Of a DNA stretch of 64,000 bases, positions 1 through 11,448 are shown piece after piece (within the stretch, counting starts at the first letter, position 1; every line of letters begins with the position of its first letter). Under the pieces are notes generated by a model. It was not told the origin of the DNA, made no database searches, and saw nothing but the letters and a program-made list of their open reading frames with translations. Origin of the DNA: Allantophomopsis cytisporea (lineage: Eukaryota; Ascomycota; Leotiomycetes; Phacidiales; Phacidiaceae); assembly GCA_024752435.1 (NCBI GenBank), contig CP103031.1, positions 1,112,001 to 1,176,000 on the forward strand, given 5' to 3'. The position numbers and the translations under genes are program-made.

Positions 1-1
1 A

Positions 2-97
2 TCCGAATTGGTGTATCGGTAACATTTCCGCCTCTCATTAGATATTTTCTTTATCTTCTGATCGCGGGAGCGCGGGGTTCGATTCCCCGATTCGGAG
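2..97 (+). tRNA. tRNA-Glu (anticodon CUC) with a 25-nt intron
   Basis: The sequence folds as a complete tRNA. The 7-bp acceptor stem is 2-8 with 90-96, and the discriminator G is at 97. The T arm is 73-77/85-89 with a TTCGATT loop. The anticodon stem is 27-31/64-68 (one U-G pair) and the D arm lies around 11-25. The anticodon CTC sits at 34-36. Bases 38-62 interrupt the loop directly after the base 3' of the anticodon, the canonical nuclear tRNA intron position, and the intron can form its own AGATA/TATCT hairpin. A T-run at 101-109 is a good Pol III terminator. The identity comes from the anticodon and general resemblance to eukaryotic tRNA-Glu. Confidence 0.93.
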
Positions 98-100
98 TAT

Positions 101-109
101 TTTTTTTTT
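101..109 (+). terminator. Pol III terminator of the tRNA gene
   Basis: A run of nine T residues starts four bases after the tRNA 3' end, as expected for RNA polymerase III termination. Confidence 0.75.
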
Positions 110-369
110 GCATTTTTCTTAAAATTTGCTCTCAGGAGGTTGGTGGTGGTAGTAGGTGGGGAACATTTTGCAAGAACCGTATTCCTCTTCTGTGAGCAGA
201 AAAGATGCACGTAACTATTGGATGTGCATAGTACTCGAACTACTCATCTGCTTTACTAGTATATAGCATTTAATCAAATTCTCCATGATGTTCATTTTAT
301 CTGCACAATAACCAGACTTGATACAGTTGATTTACTTAGCAACACTCATCCAACAGGGGTATATCTTAA

Positions 370-3300
370 CTAAAACTCCAGAACACCTAATCCTCTTTCC
401 TTAACTGCCTCATTCACTTTCACCTTAATGCCACTGATGGCGTTTTCCCATCCCAATCTCCCACGGCCTTCTTCTTCGTCGACGAGCCAAATAAGCCACT
501 TGACAACAGCCTCCGCTTTCCCCATGTCCTTTTCCTCAAGCACAACTCTCCTCAAATACCTCTCCATAGCGGCAACATCGTCCGGATGCGGCCCATCATC
601 CTTAAATTCCTTATGCCATTTACTCAACGTTTTCCGCAGCTCAGGGAGTGCAGTAAGGCCCTGAGTAGTGAACGTGGGTTTGGGATCTCGAGCCGGAAGA
701 CGTAGCCTTCTCCGACCACCAACTGGAGCCTCATTCGGTCTACGTTTTTTGTTCGGATGTTCATTCAAGCCCAAGCCTGATCGGCGGGCCAATCGATCCC
801 GACGATGTTGAGCAAGGACTTCTGTCCGCACGTCTTCTGGGAGGGCATCCAAGAAATCCTGTGGGATTTCATCCGGCAGGTCGGAGAGATTGTCGTCAGA
901 TTCAAATGGGTTATCTTTGACTTTGTCATTTTTCGGCCGTTTTAATGATACAAAATTGGACTGTGTGAGAGTTGAAGATGAATCGGCCCTGTTACGGCTT
1001 CGGAACAGTAGACCAGGGCGTTTTTTGGTAGGAGTAACGGGTTTTCTAGGCAATTTGATGATTCGTGACTTCCTAGGTGACTGTGGAAGGATACTTTGTC
1101 CCCGAGATGACGCTGACTTTGAGGGGTATGAAGCTAAGACTTCCACTTTCATGTCGTCCGGGAGAGCTGCGAAGACTTCGGGGTCTAGCTGGGATGGCAG
1201 TGGCGGTTCACTTGCCGGCACGGTAGATGTGGAAGTCGATATGTCTAGAGATTCGACTTTCGTCTGCCGCTTAGTGCTCTGAGCCATAAGTTTTGAGCGA
1301 ATATCTTGTGGCAATTCCTCTAGCACACTACAGTCGACTTGCGTCGGTAGAATGAATTGCGTGCCTTGCAAATTAAGAGGCCTTTTGTTGGGAACACCAT
1401 CTGTAGCATTTGCCATCGCAATAGCTTGAGCAGGATGAACTGATGGGCTGCTTTTTCGGGGACTTTCGACATCGTCTATGATATCATCATGGCCGTATGC
1501 AGTAGTTTCTTTCTTAGGTGCAGGAGACTGCGCAGGTGCTTTGAACGAGATCCGCTTTTGACTGCTCTCCAATGTACCATTTCCAGTCCCTTTCATAGGC
1601 TCCAGTTTCTGCATCTGGACTCCTAGACCGCGTAATTCACCAGGGGAGAATCCATAACTACGTAAAATAGACACGGCCTCCCTCCCCATGATATCTGAAA
1701 AGTTGGTTGCAACGCCAAGGACAATGCTTTTGTTGAAAATATCGCACTTGCCATGACCCAGATTCTTGGGAGGGTTCATTGGGGCATCCGCCGCTCGACG
1801 CATGATTTTCATAGTCAACTGACGGCCTTTTACTTTTTGTTCGACGAGTCTTCTGTTCAACTCGCCACAAAGATTCTGGACAAATTCCTCTGCTTCGACT
1901 TGGCTGATGAAGCGGATGCCCCAATTGACCTCGGCAGAAACTGACTTACGAATAACTTGCTCACCGACCTGCGTCCGATCAATGCCCTGAGCATAGTCCC
2001 AAATTCGTTCGCCCGTCTTTGGACCAAGAATATTGATGAGTCGCTCCTTAGAGAGACTTCGGATATCCTTGACAAATTTGACACCAATCTCTTCAAGCTT
2101 ACCTCCAATACTGTCAGCCACACCTGGCAGATTTTGCACGGCCAATTCGCCAATAAAATCAAGCACGTCTTCCGGTTTGACTTGATGTTGCCCTGCTGGC
2201 TTGGCCTTTCTGAGGGCGACCTTGGCTAGCATAATGTTTCCGCCAATGCCAACTGATACAGCGCACCCAGTCTTTGCTTTGATTCGATCCCTTAGACCGT
2301 GGGCAATCTCATCTGCCTTTTGCTGTTCATGCCACATACTTCCTTCCTGAATTCCAAGTCCATCTGTGCCACCAGCTGGGAGACATAGGGATGTAACATC
2401 GATCAATGCTTCGTCAATGGATACACTCTGTACAATTCCTCCAACACTAAGTATTGCGTCATAGAAACCTCGACTTGCCTCTTCATACGCAGGAAAATCG
2501 TATGGAAGGACCTTTATACCCGGACACACTTTCAGCGCGTGTTTCATCCACATACCATTCTTGACACCAAAAGCTCTTGCGGGATAATTGCAACTCGCGA
2601 TCTCCGAGCCAGGTCCACTACCGTGCGCAACTACAGTGGGCTTGTCAACATACTGCGGCGCAGCCTTGAGTGAGACAGCACAGAAAAAGCTGTCGAAATC
2701 GACATGAAGAATATATCGCCGACACCCGGGTTTTCGCTTTGAGATATGTTCCTGAGATGCAGACTTTTCCACTGCCATCTGTTGTAACCGAGCTTTGAGA
2801 TCAGCTTTCCATGTTGACAAATGGTGTAGCCGCGACTCCGAATAGTATTGCCTAATGAAATCAGGATTTGCAGTTGACGATTTTCTCATATGCGGATCTG
2901 ATAACAACAACAAGTTATGTTCTTCAGCAGTCATCTCCTTCGCTCTTTTCAACGGAGACTGCAAGTCTGGTGATTGTGGCTGCTCCTTAGAATTTGAAGA
3001 CGGTTTGTCGACAAATGGATTTTGGCTATTTGGTAATAATTTTTGAACAGTGTCGCTAGTGTCTTCAGATGGGGTCGTTCTATTCATGAGCATATCATCC
3101 TCAGCTGTAACGGCAACCAGCGCATCTTCCAATGAGGAAGTTGTCTCGTAATCTTGGCTGATAAATTCTTCAGCGGGTTCGCTGGTGAGATCAGGGTGTT
3201 CTGGACCTGGCTCTTGCTCAGACCTGTCAACCCAGTGGAAATTCTCGTCACTAACGTTGGGTTCAGTGTGACATAGAACCGGGGCTGACAGGCCAGTAGA

Positions 3301-3954
3301 ATGTCCAGTGCCGTTATACGCAACAGTATGCGTGCTTGAAAATCGTGCATCATCGCGATCATCTATTTCATCCGCGAAGTTCTTAACTTGACTTGTATAC
3401 CAACTCGAGTTCGTTTGGTCCCGATATCCCTGCTGTTGCGTACTGATCTGACTAACGACATTGCCTTTATCAAAGCCCAATTGTCGCTGTCCAACACCTT
3501 CATCGAGGACTCGGTAAGCATCCCATGGTAACAGTTTCCCAGCCTTAATGCTGTCAACAATCCACGCTGGCTTCACTATGCGATATCGCCGAAATTCAAT
3601 GGCTTTCTTGGGTGTGAGGTTTGCCGCGATGATATGTGTTACAGTGGTTTTCCCATCCAGGTATTGTAGAAAGCCGCCACCATAACTAACAATCAGGTGA
3701 TGAAGGTCATTCAGTGACGGCTGAGTATAGCCGTTGACGTGGGCTACAACTCCCCTGAATATATTGGGCTTTTCTGATGATTGCGATCGTAGTTCTGCAT
3801 CCAGATTTTGTAACTTGATTTTTTTCCGCCGGAAATAATCAGTAAAGCCACCAAACTTAGATCCTTCATACTCATCACCTTCCTCATCGCTGAAGGTATG
3901 GCCCTCTATCCGTTTCCGAACCTCGTCGGATTTCTTCTCCAGACGGCTTCCCAT
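370..3954 (-). CDS. rev1: DNA repair protein REV1 (Y-family deoxycytidyl transferase)
   Basis: Intronless gene encoding about 1194 aa. Rev1 inserts dCMP opposite abasic or damaged template bases and scaffolds translesion synthesis with Pol zeta in the nucleus. An N-terminal BRCT domain lies at about 63-150. The Y-family core starts near 413 with the metal-binding pair D418/D420 (motif DFDSFF) and continues to SIDEA, giving D514/E515. Finger, thumb and little-finger regions follow to about 720. The tail has three ubiquitin-binding-motif-like segments (about 875-895, 925-945, 1040-1060), each with the Leu-Pro core, and a C-terminal interaction domain. The ATG at 3954 was chosen because the frame farther upstream reaches only a GTG and the protein start MGSRLEK fits the family. 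It is divergent from the FKBP gene. Confidence 0.95.
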   Translation of the reverse strand: MGSRLEKKSDEVRKRIEGHTFSDEEGDEYEGSKFGGFTDYFRRKKIKLQNLDAELRSQSSEKPNIFRGVVAHVNGYTQPSLNDLHHLIVSYGGGFLQYLDGKTTVTHIIAANLTPKKAIEFRRYRIVKPAWIVDSIKAGKLLPWDAYRVLDEGVGQRQLGFDKGNVVSQISTQQQGYRDQTNSSWYTSQVKNFADEIDDRDDARFSSTHTVAYNGTGHSTGLSAPVLCHTEPNVSDENFHWVDRSEQEPGPEHPDLTSEPAEEFISQDYETTSSLEDALVAVTAEDDMLMNRTTPSEDTSDTVQKLLPNSQNPFVDKPSSNSKEQPQSPDLQSPLKRAKEMTAEEHNLLLLSDPHMRKSSTANPDFIRQYYSESRLHHLSTWKADLKARLQQMAVEKSASQEHISKRKPGCRRYILHVDFDSFFCAVSLKAAPQYVDKPTVVAHGSGPGSEIASCNYPARAFGVKNGMWMKHALKVCPGIKVLPYDFPAYEEASRGFYDAILSVGGIVQSVSIDEALIDVTSLCLPAGGTDGLGIQEGSMWHEQQKADEIAHGLRDRIKAKTGCAVSVGIGGNIMLAKVALRKAKPAGQHQVKPEDVLDFIGELAVQNLPGVADSIGGKLEEIGVKFVKDIRSLSKERLINILGPKTGERIWDYAQGIDRTQVGEQVIRKSVSAEVNWGIRFISQVEAEEFVQNLCGELNRRLVEQKVKGRQLTMKIMRRAADAPMNPPKNLGHGKCDIFNKSIVLGVATNFSDIMGREAVSILRSYGFSPGELRGLGVQMQKLEPMKGTGNGTLESSQKRISFKAPAQSPAPKKETTAYGHDDIIDDVESPRKSSPSVHPAQAIAMANATDGVPNKRPLNLQGTQFILPTQVDCSVLEELPQDIRSKLMAQSTKRQTKVESLDISTSTSTVPASEPPLPSQLDPEVFAALPDDMKVEVLASYPSKSASSRGQSILPQSPRKSRIIKLPRKPVTPTKKRPGLLFRSRNRADSSSTLTQSNFVSLKRPKNDKVKDNPFESDDNLSDLPDEIPQDFLDALPEDVRTEVLAQHRRDRLARRSGLGLNEHPNKKRRPNEAPVGGRRRLRLPARDPKPTFTTQGLTALPELRKTLSKWHKEFKDDGPHPDDVAAMERYLRRVVLEEKDMGKAEAVVKWLIWLVDEEEGRGRLGWENAISGIKVKVNEAVKERGLGVLEF

Positions 3955-4460
3955 CTTCAAACGCGCCACCTAGAACATGAAGTCGAGTTTCTTCTCCATG
4001 AAGGAAGGATGTGTGGCGCTGAAGCAAGGCTTTCTATGTAGTTTAGTTTATGGAAAAGTTACTTGTAAGAAAATAATGACGAAGCACCTCAAACAATGTC
4101 CCGTAGATGGCAAAGTAGCATAGCTGAGAGACAAGGTCGTCGTCCATCGTCAAGTCTGACGCGACGTTATTAGGCGCGAACCCACGTGATCTCCATCAAT
4201 GTTCGACTGGATTGCCGCAATGATGTCTTAGCGTGTGGATAAGAGACGATAAACTTTTTAGCGCCGGCAAACAGAAAAGAAAAGTTGAGAGCCTCGTTTA
4301 TTTACCTGACAGCTCAGGACTGCCTTCTTCAATCATAAAACTTCATCACCCTCTCTTTTCTCACATATACATCTACCCCCACAAAAGAGAAAACTTCTTC
4401 TCTTCCTTATAACATCTTTTATCCCCCAACTCACACTTTACGACCACTAAGTTCGCAACA
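3955..4460. promoter_or_regulatory. Divergent intergenic region rev1 / FKBP
   Basis: About 0.5 kb separates two divergent start codons and must hold both promoters. The FKBP-proximal 150 bp is pyrimidine-rich (CTTCTCTTCC tracts), typical of leaders of highly expressed filamentous fungal genes. No clear TATA box was seen. Confidence 0.5.
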
Positions 4461-6112
4461 ATGCCTCTTCTTCCAGTCGCGTTCTATGGCCTTGAGGTCC
4501 CAGCTGGTGATATTCTCATCCCAGCTGTCCCAGACTTCCCAGCAACTGTAAGTTACATCAAATGAATTATTGACCTGATAACATCATCAGCGCAGCTTTG
4601 CGATCTCGATATGACCATTTCCTATTGTGCAGTCTTGCTAACGAATATTTTCGCAGTTCCGCATCACTATGGCTGCTATTGACCCATCCGCAGAGCCAGA
4701 GACCGATGGTGATGCTGACGCCATTCCAAGAGCCACATTGAAGCTTGTCCGTCAGCCAATTGGCCCAGAGGATGAGGAGTCAGAGAACTCTGACGATGAG
4801 GAGTACATGCGCGCATTGCTTGCCGAGGCCGATTCTGATGAGGAGTCTGACGAAGAGGAGGAGGCTGGACCAAGTGACCAAAGCAAGTCGAAGAAGGCAA
4901 GAAAGCAGGCCGCTATCGAGGAGCTTATGAAGTCCATCGACACCGGTTCTGATGACGACATGGAGGATGCACCAAGTGGAAAGGGCAAGGGCAAGTCCAG
5001 TGGTGATGACGAGGACGACGAGGACAGCGAGGATGATGAGGACCTCGAGGTCGAGGAGTTCGTCATTTGCACTCTTGACCCAGCCAAGGTTCGTAAAACC
5101 ATTTCCTTTCTTGAAAGCAGTCATTTACTAATTCTCCTTAAAGAACTACCAACAGACCCTTGACATTACTGTCGGCGAGGATGAGCGTGTTTTCTTCAAG
5201 GTCACTGGTACCCACTCCATTCACCTTACTGGTAACTACTTGATCCCAGATGACGATGGACACAACCACCACCACGAGGTCTACGACTCCGAAGATGATG
5301 AGGATGATGAGGACTACGACCTTTCTCCAGATGAGGATGAGCTTGACCTTGAGCTTGAGGATGATGAGAGCGATGACCTTGACGACCTTGAGAACCCAAG
5401 AATTACTGAGGTTGAGAGCGAGGACGAGGCCCCAAAGCTTGTCAAGGCTGATAAGAAGAACAAGAAGCGTTCCGCTGATGAGATTGAGGACTCCGAGTCC
5501 CTTGACGCCATCATGGCCAAATCTGCCACCAAGGAGCCAGAGAAGCTCAGCAAGAAGCAGCAGAAGAAGCTTAAGAACAACAAGGGTGAGGCTGTCGAGG
5601 CTAAGGCTGAGGAGGCTGCTAAGGCCGACAAGAAGGTTCAATTCGCCAAGAACCTTGAGCAGGGCCCAACTGGCTCTACTAAGGTTGAGGCTGCCAAGCC
5701 AGCTGACAAGGGCAAGGCCGCTCTCGGTGTCAAGACCATCAAGGGTGTCAAGATCGATGACAAGAAGATTGGTTCCGGACCAGCTGCTAAGAAGGGTGAC
5801 CGTGTTGGCATGCGCTACATCGGAAAGCTCGTCGACGGCAAGGTCTTCGATTGTAAGTAAAAACTCGAACTATCTATCAGTGCCACTGTGTTAACGTTTT
5901 TTCCAGCCAACAAGAAGGGCAAGCCATTCAGCTTCAAGCTCGGTACTGGCGAGGTCATCCAGGGTTGGGACATTGGTGTCGCAGGTATGTCCGTTGGCGC
6001 TGAGCGTAGACTCACTATCCCAGCCAACTTGGCCTACGGCAGCAAGGCTCTCCCAGGTATCCCAGCAAACAGCACCTTGATCTTCGACATCAAGCTCTTG
6101 GAGATCAAGTAG
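4461..6112 (+). CDS. fpr4: FKBP-type peptidyl-prolyl isomerase, acidic nucleolar Fpr3/Fpr4 type
   Basis: Four exons: 4461-4547, 4657-5088, 5144-5852, 5907-6112, giving 477 aa. The protein catalyses prolyl cis-trans isomerisation. In yeast the Fpr3/Fpr4 class is nucleolar and acts on histones and in ribosome biogenesis. The N-terminus (residues 1-35, starting MPLLPVAFYG) matches the nucleoplasmin-like fold of this class. Long Asp/Glu runs follow (about 55-155 and 200-260), then a Lys-rich stretch, then a complete C-terminal FKBP domain (about 370-477) with VIQGWD and the ending FDIKLLEIK. Intron 1 has donor GTAAGT and a GCTAAC branch site. Intron 2 uses the rare donor GTTCGT but is required by frame. 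The gene symbol is by class; fpr3 is equally possible. Confidence 0.93.
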
Positions 6113-6695
6113 ATTTGTTGTTGACAATGTATCGTCAAAGGAAGGAGTATAGTGTTGGATCAGCGTCGATTTTCTACCTATAGCAGGATGCATGGTAATT
6201 TTGTACGGGTTTATAAACACTACCTTCTCAACTCATTTGTTTTGTATTTGGTAGTCTCATTCTTCACATTATGAAGATGCCTAGTATTTTTTTCCTGACC
6301 TACCCAGCTATATATGTTTATGTCTATGAACATTGGCATAACGGCGTACAGCGATGGGATGAGGAAACCTGCTACATCAGGGGCATACACTTAAAAGTTA
6401 AAGTTTCTTATGTGGGATCCAATGTTTCCTTAGATCGTGTAATTGTTTGCACTAAAACCAATTGCAAATTTTATGTAGACTGGATCCGTGATGTCTCTGC
6501 TGTGTTCTTCACTATCTTGAAATGCGCCTGCCTCATCATTGGTGGCAAGAGCCTCCCACCTCTCATATGTCGATATCTCAATCCGTCCATTTCCTTCCCC
6601 CAGACACCACAACAATTATCAGTCATTCTAGTGTATCATTTATTATCGTTGCTCTTTGAATCTTTTATCGGAGATTGAGGTTTAGCATCGTGTTC
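6113..6695. other. Intergenic region, FKBP to kinase
   Basis: About 0.58 kb holding the 3' end of the FKBP transcript and the promoter and leader of the kinase gene. No conserved protein-like frame or RNA structure was recognised. Confidence 0.4.
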
Positions 6696-9600
6696 ATGAA
6701 GCCGAAGCTGTTTCGCTTGAAACGCATGAAAGACAACGAGATGGCCACAAGTAAGCCGGAAGGCTTCGTAGTGTACGAGGATCCAGCTAGCGAGGTCTAC
6801 ATATCTCCAGCCCAGGTTCATAAAGGAGACTCTACCAGCATCAAGATTGATGAAAAGAAGAGTGGCAGGCCCGGATCTCCACCTAGCGACGTGACGGTCA
6901 GACCATCTAAATTACGCCGCCATGGGTCCAGAATCATGTCTGCATTGCGATCGATGACGAACAGCAACAGTAAGTTACTCAAATATTCCACCAACGATAC
7001 ATTCGAGAATTACTCAAGGGCCCCGGTGTCGTAAGCATAGTGAAGAGAAGGCAAGCTGATATGATGACATGGCAGATTCCAGGGAATCATACGTTGAATC
7101 ATTCCCAGACCCGTCATGTTCTCCTTCGAAATGGCCTGTAGCTACGGCTGGTACATTTAAACAAGTCTCCTCGAAAAAGCCTAATATGTCTTTCCTCCGG
7201 CTTAACATGGAGCCAACGATTGTTCACAGAACTGCCAAAGCAAGAGCTCCTTGGCCTTTCAGACCCACCGACGATAATCTTATCGACACTGCGGATCTTT
7301 CACCTGTTTCCCCCATGTCGGCGCCTACAAGTCCAATGAATAGTAACGAAAGCTCGAAGTCTGGACCCAATAAGTATGAGTCGACGGGAATTACTTCACC
7401 AATGGATTCAAAGCAACCTTCAAAAAAATCAAAGGTTTCCACCAACACTTCTTCCGATAATAAGCAGAAGGGCCCTCAAAAGCAAGTAATCCCAGAAGTT
7501 GTTATAGACAATACTCTGCCTCCAATTCTTGAGACTTCTTCGCCAGAGGCGATAGCTATTGTTCCGGAGCCTACCCCTAGTAAGTCAAATCATCATCCAT
7601 AACAGACGAATTCCGTTTAGGTTCATTTCTCTATGTGTAGGTCACTGATCATTGGGCAGCTATAATGACCGTGGAGAAGGCCGCAACTGCAAAAATATTC
7701 TTCGAATGTCATTACAATGGTTTGCTCTCTGGAACCCCCTCTCCTCGGTCTATGCGTCGTCGGGAATTAGAAGCGGCTCTCCATGAAGATTTTACTAGAT
7801 CCCCAACAGAGAAGGAGGTGGCGAGACAAAGTTGGCAGCGGGTTGAGAGAGAGCATTTACGTGAGATACGTGTGATGAAAGGTCATAGTGCTAGAGCACG
7901 TAAACGAGACATTAAGATACCCTCAAGATATGAGATCGTGAAGGTGCTTGGAAAAGGCTCCTTCGGAGTGGTTCGACTTGTGCGGGAGAAGATTGATGAT
8001 AAGTAAATTTACTGATATTTAAGCTTGAGATATGGATCGTGAACAGCTGACCCTTTCTAGTGCACAATACCCGACTGAAAAGAAACAGAAGGATATATAT
8101 GCCATGAAAGTCATTCGAAAATCCGACATGCTGCGTAACTCTCAAGAAGGACATTTACGAGCCGAGCGTGACTTTCTAGTTGCTTCAGAGGGCTCTCGCT
8201 GGTAAGCCCAACACCGAACCTTATGGAGCTTGACTGATGTTTCTCAGGATTGTACCTCTGGTTGCTAGTTTCCAAGATGCTAGTAATCTTTATCTCGTAA
8301 TGGAATATATGCCCGGTGGAGATTTTCTTGGTCTCCTGATTCGGGACAATATACTTTCGGAAGCAGTCACAAAGTGGTATATCGCCGAGATGATCCTTTG
8401 CATAGAAGAGGCTCATTCCTTACGCTGGATCCATCGAGATATTAAACCAGACAATTTCTTGATCTCTGCGTCTGGCCATCTTAAGATCTCTGATTTCGGT
8501 CTGGCTTTTGATGGTCACTGGTCTCATGATCAATCGTATTTTAACAACCATCGATACTCACTTCTTGCGAAACTTGGTCTTCATGTTGAAGGTGACTCAC
8601 TCGACAAGAAAGAAGGACAGAAAGCTGCAGCTGCTATGAAGTTGGCTAATGTCATGATGGGCGGCAAAGATCGACATGAGAAGAAGACTTCCAGTAGTGG
8701 AGAGGGAGAGGGCATCCTGAACTGGCGCAATCGAACTGGTAACAGGACTCTGGCAAGGAGCGTTGTTGGTACGAGTCAGTATATGGCCCCTGAAGTTGTT
8801 CGCGGTGAGCATTATGATGCGCGATGTGACTGGTGGAGTGTAGCTATCATTTTGTATGAGGTATGCTTTTCCCCATCATACGTCATGCAAGACAGCCTTA
8901 ATCTTAGTTAGTGTTTATATGGGCATACACCATTTCTTGCTGAGGAAGGTGGAAGAGCAGCAACTAAATCCAACATTGTGGTATGAGTGTCCTCTTAGTA
9001 CCTATATAGAGACCGCTTCGCTAATATTTACTACACAGAGCCATAAAACTTATTTCTCTTTTCCATCCAAGCCTCCAGTATCGTCTAGGTGCAAAGACCT
9101 CATCTCTAAACTCATTGTCGAGAAATCCGAACGACTCTGCTCCAGTCGCTACCGACATAAATTCCTCTCAAACACACGCCACCAAGACTACTCAGGTCGT
9201 TATGTGTATGCTAATGACGCTGAAGAGATCAAAGCGCACCGGTGGTTCAGAGATATTGATTGGACCCGGATGCATCTCATGACACCTCCATTCGTCCCTG
9301 AAATGGGCTCTATGGAAGACACACGCTATTTTGACGAAGAAGAGCCAATTAGCGACGTCTCCTCATCAAAGGGCTCTAGACATACCTCTCCTGCTGATAT
9401 AAAAGAAGCTCTACGCCCATTCAACCGCGAGATTCAAATTTTGGCAACTGAATTTGTGATAAAGCCTCATGATACTGCCAAATTGAGGAAGATTGATCGC
9501 GAGATTGATAATTTCAATCTTGGGGAGATGCAAAAGGTGTATCTGAAAGAATTCGTCAAGACATATGGACAGAAAGAAAGAAAGAGACCAAGGGATAGAC

Positions 9601-9758
9601 TACTCAGAGACAAGGATTGTTGTGATAGAGTGCTGGAAATTAGAAAGCGTGGTGCGTTTTTGGGCTATAGTTATCAGAGGATTAAGAGAGGTGGAAGTGT
9701 TAGAAGTGTCAGAACTGCGAGAGGAGTTTGGCATAGGGCTAGACTGAGTATTCCCTGA
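6696..9758 (+). CDS. AGC-family Ser/Thr protein kinase, NDR-like
   Basis: Seven exons: 6696-6969, 7076-7579, 7660-8002, 8061-8201, 8248-8860, 8912-8980, 9039-9758, giving 887 aa. All junctions keep frame with GT/AG borders. The N-terminal 340 residues are Ser/Pro-rich and probably disordered. The kinase domain starts near 346 with the Gly loop GKGSFG, then the catalytic Lys (IYAMKVIRK), HRDIKPDN near 484 and DFG near 505. About 95 residues separate DFG from APE, the enlarged activation segment typical of NDR/LATS kinases. A basic C-terminal extension contains the hydrophobic-motif-like region and ends in an Arg/Gly tail. It is divergent from Cbk1/Cot1 and Dbf2, so the exact orthologue is not assigned. 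Substrates are unknown; NDR kinases act in polarity and mitotic exit. Confidence 0.87.
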
Positions 9759-11448
9759 TGAATGGAGGTTTTGACGGTGAAAGAAGATTCAATTAGGCTT
9801 TCTTTGTGGTACAAGAAGTACCGGCTTTTCATGGGTATCTCATTTATACCGAGTCGTTCTTTGTCTGACAGATTCTACGTGGGGACTTCAATGCAAAATT
9901 TTGCTCCCGCAGAGGTGTTGTTCATAAGCTGTGTCATCAATTCATACCGTATACCACCCGAAGAACATATTGAACACACACAAAAAAACAAAAAAATATG
10001 AGTACCTCAATAGTAAGTTGGACGAGTCAGCTTTGAGTGCATTATGTACCTAAGCCCAGAGCTCAGGTTCCTCAATCGAGATATATTCTCTTCTGTTTTG
10101 AAATATGCTAGGAAAACTTCTTCCAAAGCCAATGTCATGGGCTGCTTATTGTATTCAGCATAGTTCACTGCATCAAACCGACTCTCTTCTGGAATCAGAT
10201 CGAGGAGAACAGTTCTAAGTCCCGATGTGCCGAGAAGTATCTTGGTATTGGTATTTAATAAGCTAGATTTTTCTAGGATGAGAAAAATCCTTAGTATCCG
10301 ATATGAAAGATAATATAGTCACCTGTTAATTGATATTTCACGCCGTTTTGATCGCTGATTGTTGTTTGCTTACTCTTGAAAGCAAGTGCTCTTACGAATA
10401 ACTGCGGGGAAGTAACGCTGCAACGACAACTTTCGAAGAAAACTAATTTATATAACGCTACTGCTATAATTTTTAGAGATTTTGGAAGCCTATAATCACA
10501 TTGATAAAACTTTCGCAAACTCAAAAGTCACATGCAGATATGGGAATAGAGTGCAACGCAGATAATGCATTGCATTATGTATCGGCCAAGCGAATGCCTA
10601 TATCTCGGACTGAGTTGCTCCAGAGAGTGAGGCAATGATATCTGCGAAAGCAAGATCTGCTGTATTGAGGGTGATGATGGTATCGACATAGGTTTGATTG
10701 GAAATGGATGGGTTTCATGATTGGCATTCGACAGCAGTTTCCCATCTAGATGACATCGGTTCACGCAGGCATGGTTGCAGATGGAGAGTCAGGAATGTAT
10801 TTCCCCATTCATTGGACCCGAAGTCTAGGAATATATTGACATGAGGATACCTGTTTTTTGCATCGTGAAAGGCCCTGACAATACGTGAGCAAAAGCCATC
10901 ATCGACTGGTTGTTAGCCTACTGATTCCAAAGACAAGTTGCTGGGTCAACAAGGACGAAGTTAATGATCATACCGACCTCTGGGGTAGTGTCAAGTGCCG
11001 TAAAGTCGCCGATCAACTGCTTTGCAGTCCCGATGCGTCGTTGCCATAAACTGAAGAGATCACGCACCTTCGTCGTGTTAGCAAGTTTATGTTCGAGAGA
11101 GATGATACATTGACAGTGCAAGAAACCCAGGAATAATATAGAGATTTATGAAAATGAAGTGGCTTTTTTGTAGAAGATAAGTCGAGTTTATAGAAACCAG
11201 TGGCAGATCGAGTTATGCGCCGTAGTAGGAAAGACATACAGTGTATGTTCATATGATACACAATGTCACAACGCGTAGAAATCCTTCAATTGCAACCAAA
11301 ATAAGCATGAGTCTTAATGAATGTTACTCAAGCATCCCACACCAAATCCTAATTAGAGAAAGAAGCCCGCAACATTAAATCATCAATGCTTTCGACTCTG
11401 TGGGGTCCTATCTCCTAGTTCAAGACTAAATTGTGCACCCCCGAAAGC
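9759..11448. other. Gene-poor interval with a possible relic
   Basis: About 1.7 kb without a confident gene. The only protein-like signal is on the minus strand at 10715-11121, listed separately. The rest is AT-rich with short random frames. Confidence 0.5.
10715..11121 (-). pseudogene. Possible degraded coding fragment, unknown family
   Basis: Minus-strand frame 10918-11121 encodes about 67 residues with amphipathic, protein-like composition (for example QRRIGTAKQL, MIINFVLVDP). After its stop, a different frame from about 10910 to 10715 continues with equally protein-like text (FHDAKNRYPHVNIF). A frame change plus stop between them suggests a decayed gene, or two exons joined by an intron I could not define. 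No family was recognised. Confidence 0.25.

Noticed and set aside
5138..5641. Leu/Val-rich minus-strand frame resembling membrane helices
   Set aside because: It is the antisense of Asp/Glu/Lys-rich codons in the FKBP gene, which always yields Leu/Ile/Val.
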